A stretch of DNA of 64,000 nt from UBA1219 sp045601425 (lineage in GTDB: Bacteria > Bacteroidota > Bacteroidia > Bacteroidales > P3). Below, piece by piece: positions 34,350 to 42,842 of the stretch. A program made the translations under genes and the position numbers. Below the pieces are notes generated by a model, which had not been told where the DNA came from, did no database searches, and saw only the letters and a program-made list of their open reading frames with translations. Where the stretch lies: the NCBI GenBank assembly GCA_045601425.1, contig JAZRZP010000016.1, positions 1-64,000 on the forward strand. Reading direction: 5' to 3'. Every line of letters begins with the position of its first letter. The first letter of the stretch is position 1.

Positions 34350-37300
34350 GTTCGAATTTTAAATTTCGTGGTACGCTGACACAGTTTTTCGCTATTTCCA
34401 CAAGTTCGGGATTGGGATCGGTGGCGACAATCTGCAGTTTTTTCTTCACCAACGCTGCCAAGATAGCCTTCTCACCCTGCCCGCAATTTTCGATTTTAAA
34501 AGTTCCTTCATCGGGAAGCGCCGCAATGAAATCATTGTAGTTTCCGTTCTGTTTCAGGTTGCGGCGGGCAGTACGTTCTATGTTTCTTCCCTTGTATATG
34601 TAGTTGTGAAGCACCAGATCGGCAAAATAGTCGGGAGTTTCGAACATCTGACACATTTTGTCATATTCTTCAATGTACAGGGCACGCATGTTTTTTGCCG
34701 TTTCGGCATATTCGCCGGGGATTCTGAGAGGGTTGCCGGACTTTATACGGGGCATTATCCTCACGTCTACCGACCCTTTGCGGAGAAGGAATTCTTTCTT
34801 GGGGAACACATGGCCTATGCCGTGAGTAACGACGGGTATGATGTCTGCCCCCAAACGTTCGGCCAAGTAGAACGCCCCTTTGTGGAAACGCAGTACCGAA
34901 CAGTCTTCGGAACGTGTACCTTCGGGGAACACCAGAATGGAGTAACCGTCTGCGAGAGCCTTTCTGAGCAGTTCCTCGTTTTCTTCAATCCCGTTGGTTA
35001 CGGGATAATAGTTGGCGTAACGTATTATCCAACCGTAGAACGGCGACCTCCACACCCACTTGTTCGTAAGGCAGATGATATTGGGATTGAGTGACAGAGT
35101 ATACAGCAAGTCGAGGTGCGACTGATGGTTGCATGTTATTATACCCGGAGTTTCAAAGGTTTCGCCGGACTCATTGTGAAGGTGATAATTGACGCCGGGC
35201 ATCCAGCGTGTACAGCAACGGAGCAGACCGCACACGCAACGGTGATAGAATTTTCTGTGACGTTCGGTCTTTCCTCCCAAGGTAAGCACGAAAAAACCTG
35301 TTAGGGTAAGCATTATCGAGAATATGAAAAACACGATGAACGAGAACACTGTTTTCAGAAGATTGACAAGCGTCACCGGCATCAGGCGGTAACTGTTTTT
35401 CTTTTGGGTAAGCCATTTGTACAACAGCGGAGGAATGATATACGCCATAAGTACGACACAGAACATTCCCACAATGGTGACTTCGGCGAGGGAACGCATG
35501 GCCGGATGCTTTGCCACTATGAGAGAACCAATGCCTATGAACATTATGGAAGCCGAAAGCAGAATGGAATTCTTGTACGAAGCCAGCATCTTTTTCCTGT
35601 AGGTATATTCGTACATCATTCCTTCGGTGACAAAAATAGTATAGTCATCACCCTGACCGAAAATGAACGTCGCCAGAATAATGTTCACGATATTGAATTT
35701 TATGTCACAGACATTCATTATTCCCAGTATCCATATCCAGCCTACGGCCAGAGGCAGGAAGGATATGATGCTCAATTCCAGACGGCCGAACGAGATGGTG
35801 AGGAACAGGAATACTATGAGTCCGCAGATATACAGCACATAGTCGAAATCATCGGAAAGTGCGTTCACCATTTTGGTTATGATGCTGCTGTTGTCGAACG
35901 TGAACACATCTTCGTCCACAGCCGACAGCTTTTCTGCCACGCTGCTGCAGTTGCCGCTTTCCAGCAATGTATAGACCATGCACTTGCCTTTCTCGTTGGA
36001 AATGTAATTGTCGGCAAACATGTCCAGAACTGGTTTGAAATAACCATAATCCTGAACCTCGTAGTTTCTGTTCAGAATTTCTTCGACACCGGAAAACGCT
36101 CCCTTTTTGAAACCCAGTCTTTCGGCATCATTACCGAGATTTTTCAGAAGGGGTTCCCTGCGTGTTTTCCAAAAGGCGTTCCATAAAGCAAGACGCTGTT
36201 TCTGTAGTTTTTTCGAAGGAATGAAAATGCCGATACCCGACTGTTTCACTATGGTGCTGTCGGAAACGAGCGAGTCTATAGCCGGCTTGGATTTTTCGTA
36301 GAGCTGGAGGGCGTCTTCCATGTTACCGGCCTCCGAGACACAATACACGGAAGGAAGTCCGCTCTCGGTTTCGGCAACGAGTTTGCCGAGTTTGACACGC
36401 TGGTCGGGGGTCATATAGTTTATGGCGTTCATATCCGACTCAAAGGCTGTCTGCCTGCTGAAATAGTAGAGCGGTACCGTAAGTAGCACAATTATCACCA
36501 CCACCACCCTGTTCTGCTCTAACCTTTTGCCGGCTATCTTGCCGAAAACCAGTCGTGTCTCCTGTCTGTTCTGGTTGTGGAAAAGCCTTTTCCGGAAGAT
36601 ATGAGGCAGGAATATCAGCACGAAGAGTATGGTCCCTACCAGAAGTATTGCTGCGAAAAGTCCGAGATCCTTCATAGCATCGGAGCTTATGAAAATCAGG
36701 CTTAAGAATGCTCCGACAGTAGTAATGTTTCCTGTAACAAGCGGTTCTATGATGTCCTTGATTGTCTGTTCCTTGCTGAATCCCTGCTGGTAGTGTGCAA
36801 GAAAATGGAGGGGATAGTTCACCGCTATTCCCACAATTATGGAGCCGACTCCAATGGCTATTATGGAGACCGAACTTTTGAACACGGTAAGGAATGCCAG
36901 TCCGAACACTCCTCCGAATATGATGGAGAACAGGATTATTATCAGAGCCCTTGCGTCGCGGAAGAAATACAGAAGCAGGGCAAGTATCAGAACCAGTGCC
37001 AGCAGCGTGGATATGATGCTGTCGGTTTTTATGCGCGTGGCATTTTCCACCGAAATCACGGCTGCACCGATGAAATCCACCTTTATTCCGCCATTGAATT
37101 CGGATTCCACTTCTCTGGCTACATGTTCTATCTCTTCGATGAGCAGCTTGTTGTTAGACGTTTCGCTTACTGGGTATTTCGAAGTCACAGTCATCATGGC
37201 TTCCGACCCGTCTTTGGTGAAGATGTAACCGTCGGTAAGTTCGTAATTTCCGTTGTCGGGATTGCTGTTGCCCAGTTCGGAGAACAGTCTGTCTGAAAAA

Positions 37301-37827
37301 TGCAGGGGGTCGGTGGCTATCAGACGTTTCATGAAACCTCCGGCCGGAGACAGCAACATATTCTTGTCGTTCTGCAGAGTCTGCACAAGCATGGAATCCC
37401 GCAACATTGTGTCAATGCGTGTATAATCTTCCTCTGTAAGATAATAAGGCATGTTCTGCACCACAAAATCCATAAGCGAGAATATGTCGTCTTGGTTTAC
37501 CTGGTACATTATGTTTTCGATGTATCTTCCCCTGTCCCGTTCTTCAAGTCGTTCTGCCATCATGTCCACGGCATCCATTATGAGATCGGGGTCGGAAGCG
37601 GTACTGCCTATGTTGACCATTATCTTGTTGGCTGCGCCTATATGTTCGTAAGCGTAGTTTATACGTTCATTGTCTTTCTTTTGAGGGAGAAAACTGCTTA
37701 CGTCTTCGACAAAGGAAATACGCAGTACGCAAAGCACCATTACAGCAAGTACTGCAAGCAGTATGCCCCACATGAAGCCGCTGTGGGAATCAAAATAACG
37801 GTATATCCTGAGTATTAACTTTTTCAT
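34336..37827 (-). CDS. MMPL/RND exporter fused to PlsC-type acyltransferase and a partial Rossmann-like tail
   Basis: 1163 residues. Residues 1-850 are an MMPL-family RND transporter: one membrane segment near 20-38, a periplasmic domain at 40-265, five segments at about 271-410, a second periplasmic domain, and five more at about 660-805, with GQGDDYT at 725-730. Residues 855-1060 are a PlsC acyltransferase with NHQSHLD (H901, D906) and FPEGTRS (967-973). The last ~90 residues end in ENCGQGEKAILAALV and VATDPNPELVEIAKNC, resembling the first two strands of a methyltransferase fold that then stops. In aryl-polyene clusters the exporter (ApeM) and acyltransferase are separate, so fusion suggests acyl transfer coupled to export. 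The start overlaps the GT2 stop by 4 bases. Confidence 0.87.
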   Translation of the reverse strand: MKKLILRIYRYFDSHSGFMWGILLAVLAVMVLCVLRISFVEDVSSFLPQKKDNERINYAYEHIGAANKIMVNIGSTASDPDLIMDAVDMMAERLEERDRGRYIENIMYQVNQDDIFSLMDFVVQNMPYYLTEEDYTRIDTMLRDSMLVQTLQNDKNMLLSPAGGFMKRLIATDPLHFSDRLFSELGNSNPDNGNYELTDGYIFTKDGSEAMMTVTSKYPVSETSNNKLLIEEIEHVAREVESEFNGGIKVDFIGAAVISVENATRIKTDSIISTLLALVLILALLLYFFRDARALIIILFSIIFGGVFGLAFLTVFKSSVSIIAIGVGSIIVGIAVNYPLHFLAHYQQGFSKEQTIKDIIEPLVTGNITTVGAFLSLIFISSDAMKDLGLFAAILLVGTILFVLIFLPHIFRKRLFHNQNRQETRLVFGKIAGKRLEQNRVVVVIIVLLTVPLYYFSRQTAFESDMNAINYMTPDQRVKLGKLVAETESGLPSVYCVSEAGNMEDALQLYEKSKPAIDSLVSDSTIVKQSGIGIFIPSKKLQKQRLALWNAFWKTRREPLLKNLGNDAERLGFKKGAFSGVEEILNRNYEVQDYGYFKPVLDMFADNYISNEKGKCMVYTLLESGNCSSVAEKLSAVDEDVFTFDNSSIITKMVNALSDDFDYVLYICGLIVFLFLTISFGRLELSIISFLPLAVGWIWILGIMNVCDIKFNIVNIILATFIFGQGDDYTIFVTEGMMYEYTYRKKMLASYKNSILLSASIMFIGIGSLIVAKHPAMRSLAEVTIVGMFCVVLMAYIIPPLLYKWLTQKKNSYRLMPVTLVNLLKTVFSFIVFFIFSIMLTLTGFFVLTLGGKTERHRKFYHRCVCGLLRCCTRWMPGVNYHLHNESGETFETPGIITCNHQSHLDLLYTLSLNPNIICLTNKWVWRSPFYGWIIRYANYYPVTNGIEENEELLRKALADGYSILVFPEGTRSEDCSVLRFHKGAFYLAERLGADIIPVVTHGIGHVFPKKEFLLRKGSVDVRIMPRIKSGNPLRIPGEYAETAKNMRALYIEEYDKMCQMFETPDYFADLVLHNYIYKGRNIERTARRNLKQNGNYNDFIAALPDEGTFKIENCGQGEKAILAALVKKKLQIVATDPNPELVEIAKNCVSVPRNLKFEHDNG

Positions 37828-38561
37828 GACCTTTCAGAATTTAACAGTTTTCGGGCGGCCATGGACGGATAACCGTAAACCAAAGCCAGCACACAAAGCA
37901 CGGTGTTAAGAATACTTATGCGAGCGAAATCCCATGTCGGACGGAAATGGCTCACCCGTTCTTCCTTGGGCGGATAATAAACGTCTATTTCGCAACTTAT
38001 CAGGCGTATGTTTCTCCATGCAGAACGTACAAGCAACTCGAGTTCAGCCTCATAGCGGTTGTTGAAGGGAGTCATGCGACCCATTTTTTTCAATGGGTAC
38101 AACCGGAATCCCGTCTGTGTGTCGGGCAGTCTTCGGGCTGTCTGCACCGTGAACCAGAAATTTGAAAAGCGGTTTGCAAAAGTATTTTCCGACGGCATAT
38201 TCGGAGCATCGAACTTCCTTGCCCCAATTATCATGCTGCCTTCGTTTCCGACATATTTTTCCAACAGCACCGGAATGTCGGAAGCCTTGTGCTGCCCGTC
38301 GGAATCCAATGTTACCGCCACATCGAAACCCGATTTGCGCGCCACCTTGAATCCTTGAGCCAGAGCATAACCCTTACCTCTGTTTTCCGAATACGAAACA
38401 ACGTTGATTTTTCCGGAAAATGTATTAAGTATATCTGAAGTTCCATCGGTAGAGCCATCATTTACAACTATCACATTTTGTGCAACTTGCAACACACTAT
38501 CCAACACTTTCGCCAAAGTTCCGGAATTGTTATAGGTTGGTATTATCACACAAAAATTCAT
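37824..38561 (-). CDS. Family 2 glycosyltransferase (dolichyl-phosphate-sugar synthase-like)
   Basis: 245 residues, cytoplasmic GT-A fold with VVNDGSTDGT at 32-41 and the metal-binding DSD at 86-88 in TLDSDGQH, plus the acceptor-side TQTGFRLYP. A hydrophobic stretch near the C terminus (ISILNTVLCVLALVYG) may associate it with the membrane. The closest relatives are polyprenyl-phosphate mannose/glucose synthases. In APE clusters a GT2 fused to an acyltransferase (ApeJ) occurs; here the two functions lie on adjacent genes that overlap by 4 bases. Confidence 0.88.
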   Translation of the reverse strand: MNFCVIIPTYNNSGTLAKVLDSVLQVAQNVIVVNDGSTDGTSDILNTFSGKINVVSYSENRGKGYALAQGFKVARKSGFDVAVTLDSDGQHKASDIPVLLEKYVGNEGSMIIGARKFDAPNMPSENTFANRFSNFWFTVQTARRLPDTQTGFRLYPLKKMGRMTPFNNRYEAELELLVRSAWRNIRLISCEIDVYYPPKEERVSHFRPTWDFARISILNTVLCVLALVYGYPSMAARKLLNSERS

Positions 38562-38572
38562 CGGTACTACAT

Positions 38573-38944
38573 TTAGGATTTATGACAGATGAGACTCATT
38601 TTGGTCATCACGGCCGTGGCCTGCGTTACAGTCACTTTTACGGAGTACTGGTTTTCCGCTGTTTCAGCAACCACCATGTCAAAGACAAAAGATTTGTTCA
38701 CGGCAGGAGTCATCAGGTTTATGAATTTCAGATTTTTCACCACGGATATACGCAAATCGGTATCCAGCATGTTTCCTACTGCCTGACGGACAATCTCCAC
38801 ACAACACACGCCGGGAATTATGGGGTTGCCCGGAAAATGGGCCTTGAATATTTCGTGTGCAGGGTTGAATGTGACTGTATAGAGCGAGTGCAGGGGAGTT
38901 ACCTGCTGTATGTTTTGCAGAGTATAAAAGGATTCGTCGACCAT
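38573..38944 (-). CDS. FabZ-like 3-hydroxyacyl-ACP dehydratase (hotdog fold)
   Basis: 123 residues. The FabZ active-site motif appears as HFPGNPIIPGV with H36 and the second catalytic acid E50, at the normal 14-residue spacing. It would dehydrate 3-hydroxyacyl-ACP to trans-2-enoyl-ACP during polyene or acyl chain growth, and corresponds to ApeI/ApeP of aryl-polyene pathways. The single-domain length is as expected. A ketoreductase to supply its substrate is not encoded nearby, so a housekeeping FabG may be borrowed. Confidence 0.82.
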   Translation of the reverse strand: MVDESFYTLQNIQQVTPLHSLYTVTFNPAHEIFKAHFPGNPIIPGVCCVEIVRQAVGNMLDTDLRISVVKNLKFINLMTPAVNKSFVFDMVVAETAENQYSVKVTVTQATAVMTKMSLICHKS

Positions 38945-38950
38945 GATGTG

Positions 38951-39583
38951 CTATTTTAGTTGGAACAATTCATCGGCGAGAGGCTCATTTATTTTATGGT
39001 GGTAGAATTTTATGGTGGTAACATCACCATTTTTTTCAGTCATCACCATTTTGGTGGCCACCATTTTTTTTCTGTCGATGGTAATTTCAAGTTTCTTCAT
39101 CATCCTCGCAATCCTGCGACTTACCGGAGTCATGCTTATCCAAAGTTCAGCGGCAGTACCGTACGCTTCTGCCTTGAAATTCCTTTCACTTGAAAATTCT
39201 TCACCGCTCACCACGCCGGAAATCATCTTACCGAGTTCCTGAAACATTTTACCTGCCTTCTTGGATTTTCCCGACTCACCGTCCATCTTGATTTTTCCGT
39301 CATCTATTATCAGCACCGTGGCCTGAGGTGCAGTGTATTCCCATCTCAAAAGCGATTTGTCTTTTCTGTAACACATCAGCCCCGAGCTCTCTCCTGTTTC
39401 ACTGAGAAGTGTGGAATTTTTTTCCTGTCGGAAACTGCACTGCAACGTTTTTACATTGTCGTTGAGTTTTGTAATGCAACCGGCTTTTTCAGCACCACTG
39501 AGCAACCTGAACCCTGCAGGCTGTGCCGTCACCGATGCCGAGCACAAAACTGCCGCAAACAAAAGCAAAATAGTCCTTTTCAT
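38951..39583 (-). CDS. LolA-like periplasmic lipid carrier
   Basis: 210 residues with a signal peptide (MKRTILLLFAAVLCSASVTAQ). The mature part matches the LolA fold: LQCSFRQEKNSTLLSETGESSGLMCYRKDKSLLRWEY (described only by its first 20 residues, LQCSFRQEKNSTLLSETGES) and then TVLIIDDGKIK. LolA ferries lipoproteins across the periplasm; LolA-like proteins in APE clusters (ApeL) are thought to carry the polyene lipid. The gene location between the dehydratase and the small membrane protein supports the pathway role. Confidence 0.84.
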   Translation of the reverse strand: MKRTILLLFAAVLCSASVTAQPAGFRLLSGAEKAGCITKLNDNVKTLQCSFRQEKNSTLLSETGESSGLMCYRKDKSLLRWEYTAPQATVLIIDDGKIKMDGESGKSKKAGKMFQELGKMISGVVSGEEFSSERNFKAEAYGTAAELWISMTPVSRRIARMMKKLEITIDRKKMVATKMVMTEKNGDVTTIKFYHHKINEPLADELFQLK

Positions 39584-39595
39584 AATCGTGTAATT

Positions 39596-39949
39596 TTACC
39601 TTACAATAAAAACAAGTCCTATGACTACAATAACGACTCCGATCCAGCGGGTCAGAGGCACTGTCTCGCCCAGAACAAGCATGGCCAGAAGCAGGCTGAA
39701 CAGATAACTTGTACATGTCAGCGGATGCGCTACCGACACCGGAAACTGTTTTATTATGTACATCCAGAGCAATGTAGCTCCTCCGAGCATAGCTCCTGCG
39801 GCCAAGAGCCACCAGTTTGTAAACTGCGGCCCCCACCATGCCCATGTCCATTCGAACTTGGGCATCTTTTCAACTGCCAACTTCAGAAAAATCTGCCCCA
39901 ATGCCAAACCAAACGACTGCATGGTGCACAATATTAAAGCCTTCAACAT
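39596..39949 (-). CDS. Small four-helix EamA/SMR-type membrane protein
   Basis: 117 residues with four membrane segments, ending in LGETVPLTRWIGVVIVVIGLVFIV, the characteristic EamA half-repeat (G-E-x-x-x-x-x-x-x-G). It has the size of an SMR or ArnE/ArnF-type transporter that works as a dimer. ArnE/ArnF flip a lipid-linked sugar, which would fit a GT2-containing pathway; that parallel is inference. The start overlaps the ketosynthase stop by 7 bases. Confidence 0.82.
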   Translation of the reverse strand: MLKALILCTMQSFGLALGQIFLKLAVEKMPKFEWTWAWWGPQFTNWWLLAAGAMLGGATLLWMYIIKQFPVSVAHPLTCTSYLFSLLLAMLVLGETVPLTRWIGVVIVVIGLVFIVR

Positions 39950-42183
39950 TTTGATAAAAGTGTTATCGAATAATCAATATTCTTGTAATTGTTAAGAACT
40001 AAAACGTATTTTATACTGTCTTTGCACTGCTTGTTGCCTTCTGTCATGAACTGAGGGACGGAACCGCGTTTCAGACAGTGTGACGCCGCATATATTCCAA
40101 GTCCATGCATTGTGAACCCTTCACCAAACAGACGTTTGTATTTCACAAACGGCGACTGAAACATTTCCTGCAAATGTCGGCAAAGTCCGTCATCAGTGCA
40201 GTGTTCGCCGTCGCTCACAAAAACCGCGTCAATGTCGCAGGCTTGCAATCCGCTTTTCTGCAGCACACCGGTGATTCTGTCTCGAAACTCGTCTGCCGAA
40301 AGACTGAAAAACAATTCAGTATCCAGAATCTCGCATAGAGCATCTTCATTTTTTCTGTTTTCCAGAAGAAATTCCACAGCCGTTTCTCCCGCAAAATTAT
40401 CCTTCCACATGTCAACCACCTGCAGAAGTTTGAAATAACTTTCCGTCATCTCGTCATGACCGCCGACAAGGGCATTCCTGATTTTTCCGATACGGAACTG
40501 CAGGATAGCATCATGCAGGGCACTCTCGAACGAAATTCCCCTGTGGGAATAGGTGCAGTTGTAACCGTGACACTTCAGGTTAAGTGCCACCTGCGAAGCT
40601 ATGGTGTTGTGGGTCGACTGCATGAAATAAGTCGGTGTAAGGAACTGCTCCCCATCGTTGACCATGGCACTCAGGAATTTTTCGGTATTTTCTATGCAAC
40701 CCAGACCTGTGCCCATTATCACAGCGTCAAGATTTTCCCCAGTAAGGCCGTTTAGTGCCGACAGTGACGTTGTCAAAGCTCTTTTCAGGACTTTCCCCAT
40801 TCTTCTTGCCGTCATCGGATTTATGAACGGTTTGTAATCTGGGTCAATAGCTCTTGTGTATTGCGAAAATCCGGTTTCGGGATTTTCGTACCATGTTTCC
40901 GAAAGCGGTTGCTGCACGCTTATCTGCGAAGCCCGGGACACGAAAATCCGTTCCCTTTCTGTAACTTTCGCATCACTGCCGTTACCGGGCACATATCTCC
41001 CGAAAATCAAGGACGAGTCGTTGCCGCCGAAGCCGAACGAATTAGTCATAACGTGATTCAGCTTGCAACCGGTTTTCAGATTATTCTGAGGAACAAAGTC
41101 CACGTCTTTCATCGGGGTTTTGAAACCGAGATTTGCAGGTATGAAACCGTTCTGCATTGCCAGAACGGAAATCACCGCCTCCACGCTTCCTGCTGCACTC
41201 GTACAGTGTCCGGTATAGGCTTTGGTCGATGATACCGGAGGATATTTTTCGCCGAACACACGGAGCAGAGCCGCGGCTTCGCTCGAATCGTTGTTGCCGG
41301 TTCCCGTTCCGTGGGCGTTGACATAATCTATGTCGGTCGTCTGCAAACCGCTGGCTTTCAAAGCCTTGGTCATTGCAAGAAAAGCACCTTCACCATCGGG
41401 CGAGGTCGCTGTCTGATGGAAAGCGTCGCAGGCATTGGCATAGCCTTCGAGCCGACAACAAATTCCGGCATTCCTTTCCACTGCCTCGCATTCACGTTCA
41501 AGCACAAGAAATGCGGCACCTTCTCCGAGGTTGAGGCCTTCGCGGGTGTCGTCGAACGGACGGCAGCGTTTCCTGTCGAGGATCATCAGTGTGTTGAAAC
41601 CGTTAAGATGGAATTTGCTTAGACATTCGGTGCCGCCCACCACAGCGACATCGGCTTCACCGGTCTCCAGCATCTCGGTTCCGAGTATTATGGCATTGGC
41701 TGCCGAAGAACATGCCGTCGATATGGTTGTGGCAAGGCTGAACTTTCCGAAATATGCGGCCATCTTGTCGGTACCGGCACCACAGTCGTGTGCTTCGATG
41801 TATGGAGCATTTTCCCCGTCGAAAAAGCGGTTGTAGAACTGCTCGCTCTTTTCCATTCCGCCTACGGTGGTACCGTTTATGAGGACGATTTTTCGCGTTC
41901 CGTCGGCACAGACGCCTGCCTGTTGCAGAGCCTCACGCATTGCCAGCATTGCCAGAAGCGGAGTACGCGTAACAACCTCACTGCTGCTGATTCCGAGCCG
42001 ATTCCGCATTTCCTCCTCACCCATCTGCACTTCACTTACAGGTATGTCGGTGTGCGAAGTGTCCAGATATTTCACCGTACCAACCCCCGATGTGCCATGC
42101 AACAAGGCATCAAGTGTGGCTTCTTTGCCGCAACCAAGACCCGTAACGATGCCCATGCCCGTTACAACAATACTCTCTGCCAT
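39943..42183 (-). CDS. Beta-ketoacyl-ACP synthase fused to a chain-length-factor-like domain
   Basis: 746 residues. Residues 1-400 are a complete KAS II-type ketosynthase with catalytic C158 (STACSSA), H291 (NAHGTGT), K321 and H326 (STKAYTGHCTSAAG). Residues 430-580 are a second, partial ketosynthase fold of the Ketoacyl-synt_2 type in which the nucleophile region reads YSHRGISF, with no cysteine, as in chain-length factors. In E. coli aryl-polyene synthesis an active KS (ApeO) pairs with a CLF (ApeC); here both sit on one chain. The last ~140 residues resemble a degraded thiolase C-half. The gene follows the ACP by 19 bases. Product chain length unknown. Confidence 0.87.
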   Translation of the reverse strand: MAESIVVTGMGIVTGLGCGKEATLDALLHGTSGVGTVKYLDTSHTDIPVSEVQMGEEEMRNRLGISSSEVVTRTPLLAMLAMREALQQAGVCADGTRKIVLINGTTVGGMEKSEQFYNRFFDGENAPYIEAHDCGAGTDKMAAYFGKFSLATTISTACSSAANAIILGTEMLETGEADVAVVGGTECLSKFHLNGFNTLMILDRKRCRPFDDTREGLNLGEGAAFLVLERECEAVERNAGICCRLEGYANACDAFHQTATSPDGEGAFLAMTKALKASGLQTTDIDYVNAHGTGTGNNDSSEAAALLRVFGEKYPPVSSTKAYTGHCTSAAGSVEAVISVLAMQNGFIPANLGFKTPMKDVDFVPQNNLKTGCKLNHVMTNSFGFGGNDSSLIFGRYVPGNGSDAKVTERERIFVSRASQISVQQPLSETWYENPETGFSQYTRAIDPDYKPFINPMTARRMGKVLKRALTTSLSALNGLTGENLDAVIMGTGLGCIENTEKFLSAMVNDGEQFLTPTYFMQSTHNTIASQVALNLKCHGYNCTYSHRGISFESALHDAILQFRIGKIRNALVGGHDEMTESYFKLLQVVDMWKDNFAGETAVEFLLENRKNEDALCEILDTELFFSLSADEFRDRITGVLQKSGLQACDIDAVFVSDGEHCTDDGLCRHLQEMFQSPFVKYKRLFGEGFTMHGLGIYAASHCLKRGSVPQFMTEGNKQCKDSIKYVLVLNNYKNIDYSITLLSKC

Positions 42184-42202
42184 TTGGAAAAATATAGGTA
42201 TT

Positions 42203-42460
42203 TTATTTTGTACGATGTGCTTCGATGTAGTCGTACATTACCTTTACTGATTTGAAAACATCTTTTCCCTCTTCGGCACTGTTCAGTTTTATACCGTAGT
42301 TTTTCTCCATAAGAACTATAAGTTCCAGTGCATCAATGGAATCCAAACCGAGTCCTTCACCGAACAATGGTGCATTTTCATCGATGTCTTCAGGTTTGAC
42401 TTCTTCCAAATTCAGTACTTCGATAATCTGTTTTTTTAATTCTTCTATTGACAAGTTCAT
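42203..42460 (-). CDS. Acyl carrier protein
   Basis: 85 residues with the phosphopantetheine site S41 in GLGLDSIDALEL and the usual acidic helix II. It is the first gene of the cluster, separate from the housekeeping acpP that would normally lie beside fabF. It would carry the growing chain for the downstream KS-CLF and the FabZ-like enzyme. It is preceded by a -7 promoter box 80 bases upstream. Confidence 0.92.
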   Translation of the reverse strand: MNLSIEELKKQIIEVLNLEEVKPEDIDENAPLFGEGLGLDSIDALELIVLMEKNYGIKLNSAEEGKDVFKSVKVMYDYIEAHRTK

Positions 42461-42540
42461 AGTCTTATATGCTTTTTACTTATTTAACTTCTTGTTTTAC
42501 AGCAAAATACCTTTGGCAATAACATAAAATACCAAAATTG

Positions 42541-42548
42541 CAAAGATA
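42541..42548 (-). promoter_or_regulatory. Lipid-cluster promoter, -7 element
   Basis: TATCTTTG on the minus strand in the context CGTATCTTTGCAATTT, 80 bases upstream of the ACP start. The -33 region is only a T/A run. Confidence 0.65.
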
Positions 42549-42777
42549 CGAAAAAAAAATGTTTTTTTTGATTTTTTTTCCAAATGACCGATTTCGCTTT
42601 GCCTCAGTTTCCCGTTTCGGCGGAAAGACCCATTTTTTTACAGAAATCTGATGATACAGTTCTCCCCCCCTGTCAGTATTTTTTTACTACCGGTCAAAAC
42701 TTGCCGGATTCGGCATGAAACATGTCTTCCCAATTTTTTCAACATATGGTGGTTTGAAAAAGCCTTGCCGAAACGAC

Positions 42778-42806
42778 TTGCATTTGCAGAAAACTATGTA
42801 TTTTTG
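42778..42806 (+). promoter_or_regulatory. ftsK promoter
   Basis: TTG at 42778-42780 is followed after 18 bases by TATTTTTG at 42799-42806 (TAnnTTTG), 36 bases upstream of the ftsK start. Confidence 0.65.
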
Positions 42807-42842
42807 TAAATTTCCAACACTGTAACTAAAAATGGACAAATA

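Larger units (their letters stand above)
42461..42842. other. Divergent spacer between the ACP operon and ftsK
   Basis: The 382 bases hold a promoter in each direction and no credible coding sequence, tRNA or repeat. The central ~190 bases (42590-42775) are less A/T-rich than the flanks and contain a run of seven Cs at about 42665; I see no defined operator. Confidence 0.7.
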
